A DNA stretch of 47,683 nucleotides from Pseudomonas sputi (lineage in GTDB: Bacteria; Pseudomonadota; Gammaproteobacteria; Pseudomonadales; Pseudomonadaceae): the NCBI RefSeq assembly GCF_021603585.1, contig NZ_BQHI01000035.1, positions 1 to 47,683 of the forward strand. The letters are read 5' to 3'. The notes beneath the pieces were generated by a model that made no database searches, had not been told where the DNA came from, and saw nothing but the letters and a program-made list of their open reading frames with translations. Shown piece by piece: positions 38,448 to 47,683 of the stretch. The position numbers were made by a program, and so were the translations under genes. Numbering within the stretch: position 1 is the stretch's first letter; the number at the start of each line of letters is the position of its first letter.

Positions 38448-38478
38448 CGCTTCAGTGACGCTGATGGCCCCTTCGTCA

Positions 38479-38547
38479 GCAAGCCCGCTCCCACAGTTGA
38501 TCGAGTTCTTCCCGTTGGAATGCAATCAACTGTGGGAGCGGGCTTGC
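38479..38547. repeat. REP doublet (REPIN) between the Nudix and adenosyltransferase genes
   Basis: Two perfect 23-bp inverted copies (38479-38501 and 38525-38547) flank a 23-nt centre. The right arm contains GTGGGAGCGGGCTTGC, the common core of REP elements in fluorescent pseudomonads. It sits between convergent genes, the usual REP location, and may shape the 3' ends of both transcripts. Confidence 0.88.
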
Positions 38548-38584
38548 TCCGGGCGGCGTTCCGACGAAGACGTCCTGACAGTCG

Positions 38585-39169
38585 TTACTGATCTGAAGGT
38601 TTCGCCGCCGGTTGCCACAGGATTTCTGCAACACCCTGGCGCCGCGCAATCAATCTGGCCGCGACAAATAACAGATCCGACAAGCGATTGATATACGCCA
38701 GGCCAACCCCGCCCAACGGTTCGATCGCATTCAAATGCTGACAACGCCGTTCGGCACTGCGCGCCTGGCTGCGGCAGACATGGGCCTGGGCAATCAGCAT
38801 CGAACCGCCCGGCAAAATGAAATTCTCCAGCGGCCCCAATTCCTCGTTCCAGACATCGATGGCGGCTTCCAGCCGTTCGATTTCTGCTGTGTTCAATGCC
38901 TGATACTCCGGCATCGCCAGTTCACCGCCAAGGTCGAATAACCGGTGCTGGCAGGGCGCCAACACGTCGATCAGTTCGTTCAGTCCGGGGCAGGTTTCGC
39001 GCTCGGCGATCAACCCGGCCAGCAGCACGCCGACCTGACTGTTGAGCGTATCGACCTCGCCAATGGCTTCGATGCGCGGGTGATCCTTGGGCACCCGGCG
39101 GCCGTCGCCGAGTCCGGTTTCGCCCTTGTCGCCGGTGCGGGTGTAGATCTTCGACAAGCGAAAGCCCAT
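38585..39169 (-). CDS. PduO-type cob(I)alamin adenosyltransferase
   Basis: This 194-aa enzyme adenosylates cob(I)alamin to form coenzyme B12. The PduO-type ATP-binding N-terminus is KIYTRTGDKGETGLGDGRRV, and the family motifs are EAIGEVDTLNSQVG, VCRSQARSAERRC and YINRLSDLLFVAAR. The fold is an all-helical trimer, and the length is typical. It starts 3 nt after the upstream kinase stops, so they are probably co-transcribed (panE, kinase, adenosyltransferase). The order matches PA4397-PA4399 from memory. Confidence 0.93.
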   Translation of the reverse strand: MGFRLSKIYTRTGDKGETGLGDGRRVPKDHPRIEAIGEVDTLNSQVGVLLAGLIAERETCPGLNELIDVLAPCQHRLFDLGGELAMPEYQALNTAEIERLEAAIDVWNEELGPLENFILPGGSMLIAQAHVCRSQARSAERRCQHLNAIEPLGGVGLAYINRLSDLLFVAARLIARRQGVAEILWQPAAKPSDQ

Positions 39170-39172
39170 GGT

Positions 39173-41209
39173 TTACCTCGGTAGTTGATTGGTTTCGGCG
39201 GCGATGGGCGCCGGTTGCGCCAGCGGCAGGCGCAGGGTGAAACAGGTGCCTTGCCCCGGCGCCGACTGCACTTCCATCTGCCCTTTGTGGTTGTTGGTAA
39301 TGATGAAGTACGACACCGACAGCCCGAGGCCCGTGCCCTGGCCGATTTCCTTGGTGGTGAAGAACGGCTCGAAGGTACGCTTGCGCACGTTCTCGCTCAT
39401 GCCGATGCCGTTGTCCTCGACCTGAATCTCGGCCCAGGGCGGATTGAGCCGGGTGCGCAGGGTGATTCGCCCCGGCTCACTGTCATCTTCGCGCTGGTGA
39501 ATCGCCTGCGCGGCGTTTTTCAACAGGTTGAGCAGCACCTGCTCGAGTTCGTTGGCGGTGCCGGGCACCGGGCCCAGTGCCGGATCGAACTGGCGGATGA
39601 TTGCCTGACCCTTGAAGTCGAAACCGATGGCCAGGTCGAAGTCGTTGCCGGCGATCTCCACGGCTTGATCGATCAGCGCCGGCAGGTCGCACGGCGCCAT
39701 CTGGCGGTTGCTGCGACGACTGAAGCTGAGCATGTGCGTGACGATTTTTGCCGCGCGGGCACCGGCCTGCTGGATGCCGTCGAGCAGTTGCGGAACTTCC
39801 CGGCTTTGCAGGTAGCGGTTCACGGTGTCGAGTTCGATGCCCAGTTGCTCGGCCTGCTCAAGGTTCTTCGGCAGGTCGGGCGACAGGCGTCGGCGAATGT
39901 TCTGCACGTTGTGCAGGATCGCCCCCAGCGGGTTGTTGATCTCGTGGGCCATGCCGGCGGCGAGTCCACCGACCGACAGCATTTTTTCCGACTGCACCAT
40001 CATTTCTTCCAGCGACAGGCGCTGGGTGATGTCGTCGATCCGGATCACCACGCCGCGCCCGGCGCCGCCCATCAACGGATAGAAGGTCAGGGCGTAGTGC
40101 TTGGGCTCGTCGTCCTTGAACCACGTCACCCGTTCGATTTTCGCCACCGTGTGTTGTTCGACGGTCTGCTTGAGTTGCGGCAGGAACGGCTTGAGCGGCT
40201 CGAAAGCGAGGAAAATCGGCTGGTTCAGCGCTTCGTCCAGTCGTGTACCGGATAGCGCGCTGGCCTCCTGGTTCCATTGTGTGACGTAGAGCTGTTCGTC
40301 GAGGGCGATCAGCGCCGAAGGCATGGAGTCGATGATGCTGTTGAGGTAGTTCTGGAACCCGGTGAGTTTTTTCTCGATCTTGCTGCGCACCTGGACTTCC
40401 AGCTCCAGCTTGCGGTTGGTGTGGCGGGTTTCTTCGGCCAGACCCTGGGCCTGATCGTAGGCCGCCTGGGAATCGTCGCGGGCGCGTTTGAGCTGCTGCT
40501 CTCGGGCCTCGATGCGCGACAGCATGGTGTTGAACGCCTCGGCGAGACTGCCGATTTCGTCGTGGTTACCCCGGGAGGCGCGCAGCGCGTAGTTCTCTTC
40601 TCGAGTCACCTGGCGGGAAAGTTCTTCCAGTTGATGGATCGGCCGGGTAATCAGGCGTTTGATCTGCCGGGCGATGACCAGCCACAGCAGCACACTGAAA
40701 ATCAGAATCCCCAGACTGGCCGTGAGTGTACCGGTGTAGAACGCCATCGGCAGTTCGCTGCTGGCCACCAACAGCAGGTGTCCCGGGGCAGTACCGGGGC
40801 GGGGCAGGGTGATCAACTGGTTGCTGCGAAACTCGGTCAGTTGCCAGGCTTCGATGTGCCGGTAGCGTTCCGGCAAGTTGAGTTTGTCGCCGTGCTGCAA
40901 TTGCGCCAGACGTTCGCCTTTGCCGTCATATAAAGCGGCGGCGCGCAGCGGGGAATAGCTGTCGAGTTCCTTGAGCAGGCGCTCGGCGCTTTGTGGCGAC
41001 TGCAAGGCGTCGGCCACCAGGCTCGGGTTGGACACCAGCCGGCCGATGGTCTGCAATGCCTGGGGCGCCATGCTTTCCTGGGATATGTAGTAGGCAGCGC
41101 TGATAAAAGTCAGGTTGGCGACCAGCAACACAGTGGTCAACAGCACCAGCAGGGCGGCCAGCAGTTTCTGGCCGACCGGCAGGTTTTCAAGACGCTGGCG
41201 CAATGGCAT
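39173..41209 (-). CDS. Membrane sensor histidine kinase with HAMP and PAS domains (PA4398-like)
   Basis: This 678-aa kinase has TM1 near residues 16-40, a periplasmic sensing region to about 155, TM2 near 160-180, then HAMP (IKRLITRPIHQLEELSRQV), a coiled segment and a PAS-type domain (SIIDSMPSALIALDEQLY). The H-box is GGLAAGMAHEINNPLGA with His422. The catalytic domain carries N-box NELEQVLLNLLKNAAQAI, G1 VEDNGIGM and G2 GQGTGLGLSV. No response regulator is adjacent, so it is an orphan kinase. From memory, PA4398 of P. aeruginosa affects swarming and biofilm formation; orthology is inferred from synteny. Confidence 0.92.
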   Translation of the reverse strand: MPLRQRLENLPVGQKLLAALLVLLTTVLLVANLTFISAAYYISQESMAPQALQTIGRLVSNPSLVADALQSPQSAERLLKELDSYSPLRAAALYDGKGERLAQLQHGDKLNLPERYRHIEAWQLTEFRSNQLITLPRPGTAPGHLLLVASSELPMAFYTGTLTASLGILIFSVLLWLVIARQIKRLITRPIHQLEELSRQVTREENYALRASRGNHDEIGSLAEAFNTMLSRIEAREQQLKRARDDSQAAYDQAQGLAEETRHTNRKLELEVQVRSKIEKKLTGFQNYLNSIIDSMPSALIALDEQLYVTQWNQEASALSGTRLDEALNQPIFLAFEPLKPFLPQLKQTVEQHTVAKIERVTWFKDDEPKHYALTFYPLMGGAGRGVVIRIDDITQRLSLEEMMVQSEKMLSVGGLAAGMAHEINNPLGAILHNVQNIRRRLSPDLPKNLEQAEQLGIELDTVNRYLQSREVPQLLDGIQQAGARAAKIVTHMLSFSRRSNRQMAPCDLPALIDQAVEIAGNDFDLAIGFDFKGQAIIRQFDPALGPVPGTANELEQVLLNLLKNAAQAIHQREDDSEPGRITLRTRLNPPWAEIQVEDNGIGMSENVRKRTFEPFFTTKEIGQGTGLGLSVSYFIITNNHKGQMEVQSAPGQGTCFTLRLPLAQPAPIAAETNQLPR

Positions 41210-41254
41210 CAGGTTTATCGCAGCAAAGGAACAAGTGGCCAGCGTAGCCGCTGC

Positions 41255-42798
<1,544 letters not shown>

Positions 42799-42850
42799 GC
42801 TTTTTCGGTCGGGAACCTCTCGGCGTTTACAGCGTCCGAGGCCCAAGCAA

Positions 42851-42903
42851 CGGCAGAAACGATTGAGCCCTGTTCGGCTCGGTCTTTCTGCCGCTGGTTT
42901 TTT
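42851..42903 (+). terminator. yajQ terminator with nested hairpin
   Basis: The outer stem cggcagaaa/tttctgccg encloses an inner stem gagcc/ggctc. A run of six T (42898-42903) follows. Confidence 0.78.
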
Positions 42904-42937
42904 ACAGCCCGGGAAGCCGGCAATCAGGAGATAAAAG

Positions 42938-43777
42938 ATGGATTTGAATGCTGAGGTGGACAACCTGGTCAAGGCGTCCCAGGCGTGGATTCCGATGATC
43001 ATGGAATACGGCAGTCGTGTGCTGCTGGCGGTTATTACCCTGGCCATCGGCTGGTGGCTGATCAACAAGGTCACGCAAAAGCTCGGCGGCCTGCTGGCCC
43101 TGCGCAATGCCGACCTGGCGCTGCAAGGTTTCATCAGCAGCCTGGCCAATATCATTCTCAAAGTGCTGCTGATCGTCAGCGTGGCGTCGATGATCGGCGT
43201 CGAAACCACCTCGTTCGTCGCGGCGATCGGTGCGGCCGGCCTGGCCATCGGTCTGGCATTGCAGGGCAGCCTGGCGAACTTCGCCGGCGGCGTGCTGATT
43301 CTGCTGTTCCGTCCGTTCCGCATCGGTGACTGGATCGAAGCCCAGGGTGTGGCGGGTACCGTCGACAGCATTCAGATCTTCCACACTGTGCTGCGCACCG
43401 GCGACAACAAGACCATCATCGTACCGAACGGCAACCTGTCGAACGGCATCATCACCAACACCAACCGTCAGCCGACCCGCAAGGTTGTGTTCGACGTAGG
43501 TGTGGATTACGCAGCCGATCTGCAAAAGGCCCGTCAGGTGCTGCTGGATCTGGCCAAGGATGAGCGCGTTCTGCAGGATCCGGCGCCTCAAGCTGTTATT
43601 TCGACGCTGGGTGACAGTTCGATCACTGTTTCCCTGCGGGTCTGGGTGAAAACGGCGGATTACTGGGATGTGATGTTCATGTTTAACGAGCAGTCGCGTG
43701 ATCGTTTAAAGACTGCCGGCATTGATATCCCGTTTCCGCAGCGAGTGATTCGTGTGGTTCAGGAGTCGGTGGTGTAA
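42938..43777 (+). CDS. mscS: Small-conductance mechanosensitive channel
   Basis: This 279-aa MscS-family channel opens under membrane tension to release solutes after hypo-osmotic shock. It has three TM helices: about residues 24-45 (VLLAVITLAIGWWLI), 65-90, and the pore-lining TM3 rich in Gly/Ala (AAIGAAGLAIGLALQGSLAN). The beta domain follows (FRPFRIGDWIEAQGVAGTV, then TIIVPNGNLSNGIITN). The length is close to E. coli MscS (286 aa). AGGAG precedes the ATG. It ends before a bidirectional terminator shared with the porin gene. Confidence 0.93.
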   Translation: MDLNAEVDNLVKASQAWIPMIMEYGSRVLLAVITLAIGWWLINKVTQKLGGLLALRNADLALQGFISSLANIILKVLLIVSVASMIGVETTSFVAAIGAAGLAIGLALQGSLANFAGGVLILLFRPFRIGDWIEAQGVAGTVDSIQIFHTVLRTGDNKTIIVPNGNLSNGIITNTNRQPTRKVVFDVGVDYAADLQKARQVLLDLAKDERVLQDPAPQAVISTLGDSSITVSLRVWVKTADYWDVMFMFNEQSRDRLKTAGIDIPFPQRVIRVVQESVV

Positions 43778-43793
43778 TGATAGGTTGCTAATT

Positions 43794-43821
43794 AATTGCC
43801 TGACTTATCGGTCAGGCAATT
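43794..43821. other. 11-bp inverted repeat after mscS
   Basis: The arms aattgcctgac and gtcaggcaatt are perfect, with a 6-nt loop. No T-run follows; the real terminator lies just downstream. Role unknown: it could protect the mRNA end. Confidence 0.5.
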
Positions 43822-43840
43822 AACGCAAAAGCAAAGCAAC

Positions 43841-43871
43841 AAAAAAGGCCCATCCGAAGATGGGCCTTTTT
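43841..43871. terminator. Bidirectional terminator between mscS and the porin gene
   Basis: A 9-bp stem, aggcccatc/gatgggcct, with a cgaa loop is flanked by an A-run on the left and a T-run on the right. It serves both convergent genes. Confidence 0.9.
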
Positions 43872-43899
43872 GTTGTTACCGCAAACTAAATGTTGGCGA

Positions 43900-45246
43900 T
43901 TACAAGATCGACAGTGGGTAGTCGACGATCAGACGGAACTCTTTGATATCGCCTTCGCCTTGGTCAGCGTTAGCAAAGTGCCAGGCCTGACGAATACGGA
44001 AGGACAGGTCTTTGGCCGGGCCAGACTGAACTACGTATTTGGCTTCGAAGTTGGTTTCGTTGTGTTTGCCATCTTCGCCATACAGACCAGCGTAGGCGCT
44101 GCCTGCTGGAGTGTGGGTGCCGTCGATGTCCCAACCTTTCACGTAACGGGTCATGAAGCTCAGACCTGGTACGCCGTACTCGGCCATTTTCAGATCGTAA
44201 CGGATCTGGGCCGACTTCTCGCCAGGGGCGTTGAAGTCAGAGTACTGGATGGAGTTGGCGAGGAAGATCGAGTCGCCGCCACGGTTGTTCTTGCCCACGC
44301 CGATGTAGTCGAACGGAGTGTCGCCGTTGACCTTCTGGAAGGCCAGGGTGATGGTGTGCGCTTTCAGGAACGAGAGAGCGGTGGCCAGGGAGAACGCGGT
44401 GTTGCTGATGTCACCGGCTTTCGCGCTTCCGGTGTCGGTGGTGCGATAGATGTTGAAGTCGGTGTTCAGCGAAGTGTCACCACCAAATGGAGTGGTCAGG
44501 TTCACGTTGGCGTAGTACTGGTTCCAGATATCTTCCAGTTTGGCGCCGTAGAGCGATGCGCTCAGGTTTTCGGTGATGCCGTACTTGCCACCGAAGTAGT
44601 CGATGGTGTTGGCTTCAACACCAGCGTAGGTCGCGTACAGACCACCTTCACGGGAGTTACGGTCCTGGCTGGTTGCCGAGTAGAAGTGACCGGCTTCGAG
44701 GTCAAGGTCTTTGATCTCACTGCTCTGCAGTTGGAAACCGCTGGCAGTTTGCGGAAGGATACGGGAGCCGCCGACAGCGAACACCGGAGCGGTGCTAGGC
44801 TGCATGTCACCGACTTTCAGCTCGGTTTTCGATACGCGGAACTTGATGGCAGCGCCGGCTTTGCCTTGGCTGTCGTCAGGGTCGCGGGAACCGTTTGCAT
44901 TGAATTCGTTGCTGCGGCTCATGTTGCCGGAGCCGCTGGTGCCAGCACCACCGTCCAGTTTGATGGCCAGGTAACCGAATGCATCAACGCCGACGCCAAC
45001 AGTACCTTTGGTGTAACCGGAACTGAAGTTGCCCCAGATACCTTGGGTCCAGTCTTTTACGTCACGGGCACCGTCTTTGTTGTCACGGTTGAAGTAATAG
45101 TTGCGAATCAGCAAATCAGCTTTCGCGTCTTCAACAAAGCCTTTGGCTTCAGCCTGGTCACTTACGAACGGTGCGGCCGTAGCCATCTGAGTACTGGCTG
45201 CTGCTGCAACTGCCAGTGCGATCATGCTCCACTTCATCACGCGCAT
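43900..45246 (-). CDS. OprD-family outer-membrane porin (OprE/OprQ-like)
   Basis: This 448-aa porin has a signal peptide (WSMIALAVAAAASTQMATA, cleavage after ATAA likely) and the OprD-family start FVSDQAEAKGFVEDAKADLLIRNYYFNRD. It continues as an 18-strand barrel with alternating aromatic strands (GHFYSATSQDRNSREGGLYA) and ends in an amphipathic final strand (FRLIVDYPLSIL). The family takes up amino acids, peptides or small carboxylates. The N-terminus is closest in my memory to OprE/OprQ, but the substrate class cannot be read off. AAGGAG precedes the ATG at 45246. It is transcribed alone, with a long gene-free region upstream. Confidence 0.93.
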   Translation of the reverse strand: MRVMKWSMIALAVAAAASTQMATAAPFVSDQAEAKGFVEDAKADLLIRNYYFNRDNKDGARDVKDWTQGIWGNFSSGYTKGTVGVGVDAFGYLAIKLDGGAGTSGSGNMSRSNEFNANGSRDPDDSQGKAGAAIKFRVSKTELKVGDMQPSTAPVFAVGGSRILPQTASGFQLQSSEIKDLDLEAGHFYSATSQDRNSREGGLYATYAGVEANTIDYFGGKYGITENLSASLYGAKLEDIWNQYYANVNLTTPFGGDTSLNTDFNIYRTTDTGSAKAGDISNTAFSLATALSFLKAHTITLAFQKVNGDTPFDYIGVGKNNRGGDSIFLANSIQYSDFNAPGEKSAQIRYDLKMAEYGVPGLSFMTRYVKGWDIDGTHTPAGSAYAGLYGEDGKHNETNFEAKYVVQSGPAKDLSFRIRQAWHFANADQGEGDIKEFRLIVDYPLSIL

Positions 45247-46143
45247 CGTGATTTGCTCCTTTGGTTTTAGAAGAGTACTGCCGTCCCACCTGTTTTATTA
45301 TCTGGGCGGCTCTTTCTTTTTGTGTCGGCGCAAACTTATATCACGCCGACCATGTTGGCGATACTTGCGCATCCAACCTTTCGGCTTCTTTACGAGCGTG
45401 TCGCAATCGGCTTGGTAGATGTCGCAAATTTACAGTCCAAATGCAATGGGACTGACAACTTCAGCGCTGTTTTACAGCGCTTGAGCATCGGTAAAAAAGA
45501 GTCCCTTGGCAAAACGCTTGAATCTCCATCGGGCAGCCCTGCCACTGTTTTTATGGGGCTCAAGGCATCCACTTCTTGTGGTGCGCTTATAGTCCATATG
45601 GGTATGAATGCAACAAGCGTGCACAAACCGCTGAATTGTTCCGGTTTTTTTCAAGGTGCTCGTCTGATGCTGTAAAAACCTCATAAAACCGGGGGGCGCG
45701 AGGGCCTTTCGAACAGGCTTGACGCCATCCTTCGCATGGTGTTGCTCCCTGAAAGTCGCAGCGCGACAACCAAAAACGTTACCGGTTCACCCCGTTGGTG
45801 AGTATTCGGCGGATGCCCGACCCACTGAGCGTAGACGTGCTGTGCGGTTTTGGTGCAAAAAATTTCAATGGCTTTACCGAATCCATCTAGTCGAGCCGTT
45901 GATGCTGCGTGAACCCTGCGTCCTGAACCGTTCGTTTCACCCCGTTCGAAGACGGTTCGGGTTCCGTACTGGTGCGCTCGTGCCGTAAATGTCCTATTGC
46001 AGGGCGTCGCAGATCCTTGCCGTGGCGCATTCGCCGTGAAGGACGCCGCAATCGCAGGTATGCTGCCGTCCAGTCGCCTGGCGCGCTGCTTTCACTGCGG
46101 GGCGCTAAGCTGAAAACAGGTCATTTCGCCGGGAGTGCGCGCA
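45247..46143. other. Gene-free region upstream of the porin and HIT genes (897 bp)
   Basis: No convincing coding sequence: open frames on both strands (for example 45322-45675 plus, 45472-45684 minus) lack good ribosome sites and family similarity. It contains the porin leader and promoter on the minus strand and the HIT promoter on the right. A perfect 8-bp hairpin, agcgctgt/acagcgct with loop ttt, sits at 45463-45481. The left 450 bp are AT-richer than the surrounding genes. No repeats or mobile elements were seen. A regulatory RNA cannot be excluded. Confidence 0.5.
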
Positions 46144-46569
46144 GTGTTTGCTTTAGACCCACGACTTCAACAGGACACGCTGACCATCGGCGATTTCCCG
46201 CTGTGCCGACTGCTGTTGTCCAACGACGCCAACTACCCGTGGTTCATCCTGGTGCCACGTCGGGACGATATCAGCGAGTTGTTTCAGTTGGATGTCGCCG
46301 ACCAGCAGCGGTTGTGGCAGGAAACCACGGCCCTGGCCGAGGTGCTCAAGGATTCCTTCGACGCTGACAAGATGAATGTCGCGACCTTGGGGAATGTCGT
46401 CAGTCAGCTGCATATGCATGTGATCGTGCGTAAGCGGGACGATGCCGCCTGGCCGGCACCGGTATGGGGCAGGCACCCCGCCAAGCCTTACAGTGCCGAG
46501 CAAGTGGTCGCGATCCGCGAGCGCCTGCGTCTGGTACTGGACGAAGATTTCACCTTTCTGGAGAGCTGA
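46144..46569 (+). CDS. HIT-domain protein
   Basis: This 141-aa histidine-triad-fold protein is probably a nucleotide hydrolase or transferase. The triad motif reads QLHMHVI: the first His is Gln while the nucleophilic middle His and the third are kept, as I remember for this bacterial subgroup. Conserved fold segments are NYPWFILVPRR and NVATLGNVVSQ. The GTG at 46144 is chosen because GGGAG lies 8 nt upstream and the protein then starts MFALDPRLQ; a GTG at 46135 would add three residues. slyX follows after 3 nt and is co-transcribed. Confidence 0.88.
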   Translation: MFALDPRLQQDTLTIGDFPLCRLLLSNDANYPWFILVPRRDDISELFQLDVADQQRLWQETTALAEVLKDSFDADKMNVATLGNVVSQLHMHVIVRKRDDAAWPAPVWGRHPAKPYSAEQVVAIRERLRLVLDEDFTFLES

Positions 46570-46572
46570 GTC

Positions 46573-46779
46573 ATGAGCCTTGAACAACGTGTTACCGAGC
46601 TGGAAAGCCGCCTGGCGTTTCAGGACGACACCATTCAGGCATTGAACGATGTGCTGGTGGAGCAGCAGCGAGTGGTCGAGCGTCTGCAGTTGCAGATGGC
46701 GGCTGTGCTCAAGCGCCAGGAAGAGATGGTGGGCCAGATCGGATCCTTTGAAGAGGATGCGCCGCCGCCACACTATTGA
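46573..46779 (+). CDS. slyX: SlyX family protein
   Basis: This 68-aa protein is almost wholly coiled coil (residues about 2-55, [20 protein letters not shown]) with the typical acidic-proline C-terminus [10 protein letters not shown]. SlyX is widespread in gamma-proteobacteria, but its function is unknown. GGAG within the HIT gene's end precedes the ATG. It ends just before a strong terminator. Confidence 0.9.
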   Translation: MSLEQRVTELESRLAFQDDTIQALNDVLVEQQRVVERLQLQMAAVLKRQEEMVGQIGSFEEDAPPPHY

Positions 46780-46806
46780 GAGCTGGGTGGGCATGTTCCC
46801 GTGAAT

Positions 46807-46844
46807 AAAAAAACCGCGAACAGCCAGGCTGTTCGCGGTTTTTT
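46807..46844. terminator. Bidirectional terminator after slyX
   Basis: An 11-bp perfect stem, ccgcgaacagc/gctgttcgcgg, with a cag loop is flanked by an A-run and a T-run. It also serves the convergent cold-shock gene. Confidence 0.92.
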
Positions 46845-46862
46845 AGTGCCAGGAGGCGTGAA

Positions 46863-47465
46863 TCAGCGACGCGGCAGGGCGGCGATCACGTCTTCGGCCT
46901 GCAGGCCCTTGTCACGGTTCATCACCGAGAACTCCACACGCTGGCCTTCGACCAGAACGCGGTGACCTTCGCCACGGATGGCGCGAAAGTGCACGAAAAT
47001 ATCATCGCCGGAATCCCGGGAGATAAAACCGAAGCCCTTGGAAGTGTTGAACCACTTGACGGTGCCGGTATCGCGGTTGCTCATGTCGTAGCTTTGCGCG
47101 GCGGCGGCCGGTGAGGATTTGTAGAAGCTGACGGCCAGGTGCAGCACCACGGCGACCAGTGCGATCACCAGGCTGAACAGCACGGCTGGCTGGCCGGCGA
47201 TGACAGGCATCGGCGCGATCAGGGTCAGGGTTTGCAGGACAACGGTCAGGACCAGCAGGGCGCTGACCAGGTTTTGCAGATGCTGGCGCGGACCTTTGTT
47301 CCAGTAAGGGATGACTGGCGCAAGGATCAGGTTCAGCAGGCCGAAAAAGGCCAGGTAAAGTGCATCGGGTTGTTGCAGGTAAGGTACCGCTTCGGACTTC
47401 AGGCTAGGTATGAAGGACAGCAGCAAGGCTGCTGCGCCCATTAGCAGGTGGACGATTTTCAACAT
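46863..47465 (-). CDS. Membrane-anchored cold-shock domain protein
   Basis: This 200-aa protein has about four hydrophobic helices in the N-terminal 120 residues (for example [34 protein letters not shown] and [20 protein letters not shown]). A complete C-terminal cold-shock domain follows from about residue 132 ([15 protein letters not shown] with RNP1, then DDIFVHF with RNP2). Cold-shock domains bind single-stranded RNA or DNA; usual CspA proteins are about 70 aa and cytosolic. The layout places an RNA-binding domain at the inner membrane. A GTGAG stretch lies upstream of the ATG. The role is unknown. Confidence 0.88.
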   Translation of the reverse strand: MLKIVHLLMGAAALLLSFIPSLKSEAVPYLQQPDALYLAFFGLLNLILAPVIPYWNKGPRQHLQNLVSALLVLTVVLQTLTLIAPMPVIAGQPAVLFSLVIALVAVVLHLAVSFYKSSPAAAAQSYDMSNRDTGTVKWFNTSKGFGFISRDSGDDIFVHFRAIRGEGHRVLVEGQRVEFSVMNRDKGLQAEDVIAALPRR

Positions 47466-47607
47466 TTTTATTGACTCACGTTATGACGGCTCACAAGGAA
47501 GAGCTGAAGGCGCACGGTTCGCTTCGGAACAAAAAGAGGCGTTGGACACGTACCCGGCATCAGCCTATGCGCAGGCCCGGAAAACGGGGCGTAGCGACAC
47601 ACTGCCT

Positions 47608-47636
47608 ATTTAACAGCAAAGCCTGCGGGTACTCAA
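47608..47636 (-). promoter_or_regulatory. Possible promoter of the membrane cold-shock gene
   Basis: On the minus strand TTGAGT (47636-47631) is separated by 17 nt from TTAAAT (47613-47608), each 4/6 to consensus. It would give a leader of roughly 135 nt; long leaders are usual for cold-shock genes. Weak call. Confidence 0.3.
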
Positions 47637-47683
47637 ATTACGCCGGCCAGCGGCAGGCGTCGGACGATTTTTCGCGTCTATCG

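Noticed and set aside
43870-45270. 466-codon open frame antisense to the porin gene
   Set aside because: Same effect: codon bias of the porin leaves the opposite frame open. No ribosome site or family similarity.
45247-45310. Possible Hfq/Crc-type A-rich motif in the porin leader
   Set aside because: The leader has A-rich stretches near the start, but none fits the AAnAAnAA pattern fully at the ribosome site.
45322-45675. 117-codon frame in the gene-free region
   Set aside because: No ribosome site and no protein-like conservation signal that I can see; left as non-coding.

Overview
The window is a high-GC gammaproteobacterial chromosome segment, almost certainly from a Pseudomonas of the fluorescens group. 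Its core genes are typical pseudomonad genes: mvaT beside sbcB and purU; secA-argJ-GST-Nudix; a PduO-type adenosyltransferase with a sensor kinase and panE; yajQ-mscS; and an OprD-family porin. From memory, their order matches blocks PA4310-PA4323 and PA4394-PA4405 of P. aeruginosa. It also carries a REP pair of the kind common in fluorescent pseudomonads. There are no tRNA or rRNA genes, insertion sequences, integrases or CRISPR arrays.

Layout. (1) 1-15122, plus strand, is an accessory operon-like block: the 3' end of a large repeat protein, a two-gene split Tc-toxin A subunit (1209 and 1361 aa, close to the remembered sizes of YenA1 and YenA2), a 1237-aa array of beta-sandwich domains, and two tandem 318/319-aa paralogues that look like freed end units of that array. 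No TcB or TcC gene is present in the window. (2) 15146-21865, minus strand, is a six-gene chain (RDD, SpoIIM-like, DUF4129, DUF4350, MoxR ATPase, DUF58) in which every junction overlaps. (3) 22046-25141 holds sbcB, mvaT and purU. (4) 25360-30284, minus strand, holds a flippase-like membrane protein, a DUF2334 deacetylase and a GT4 glycosyltransferase in overlapping order, then a PctA/B/C-type amino-acid chemoreceptor with a candidate FliA promoter. (5) 30472-38447 holds a HerA-like ATPase, dciA, secA, argJ, a glutathione transferase and a Nudix-ThiE fusion. (6) 38585-42172, minus strand, holds the PduO-type adenosyltransferase, an orphan sensor kinase and panE. (7) 42313-47465 holds yajQ, mscS, the porin, a HIT protein, slyX and a membrane-anchored cold-shock protein.

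The most unusual part is the first 15 kb. The TcA pair keeps the features expected of a complete pentameric injector: alpha-helical shell, ABC-toxin N region, neuraminidase-like region, pore-forming helices and TcB-binding region. The shell subunit ends in Ig-like domains. Where TcB/TcC genes might be expected downstream there are only Ig/jelly-roll proteins without signal peptides, coupled by ATGA and 8-nt overlaps. This could be a TcA carrier with a separate set of adhesive or receptor-binding proteins, or a locus whose TcB/TcC genes lie upstream or elsewhere. The sequence alone cannot decide between these. The remaining genes are ordinary core genome with a few regulatory details worth checking.
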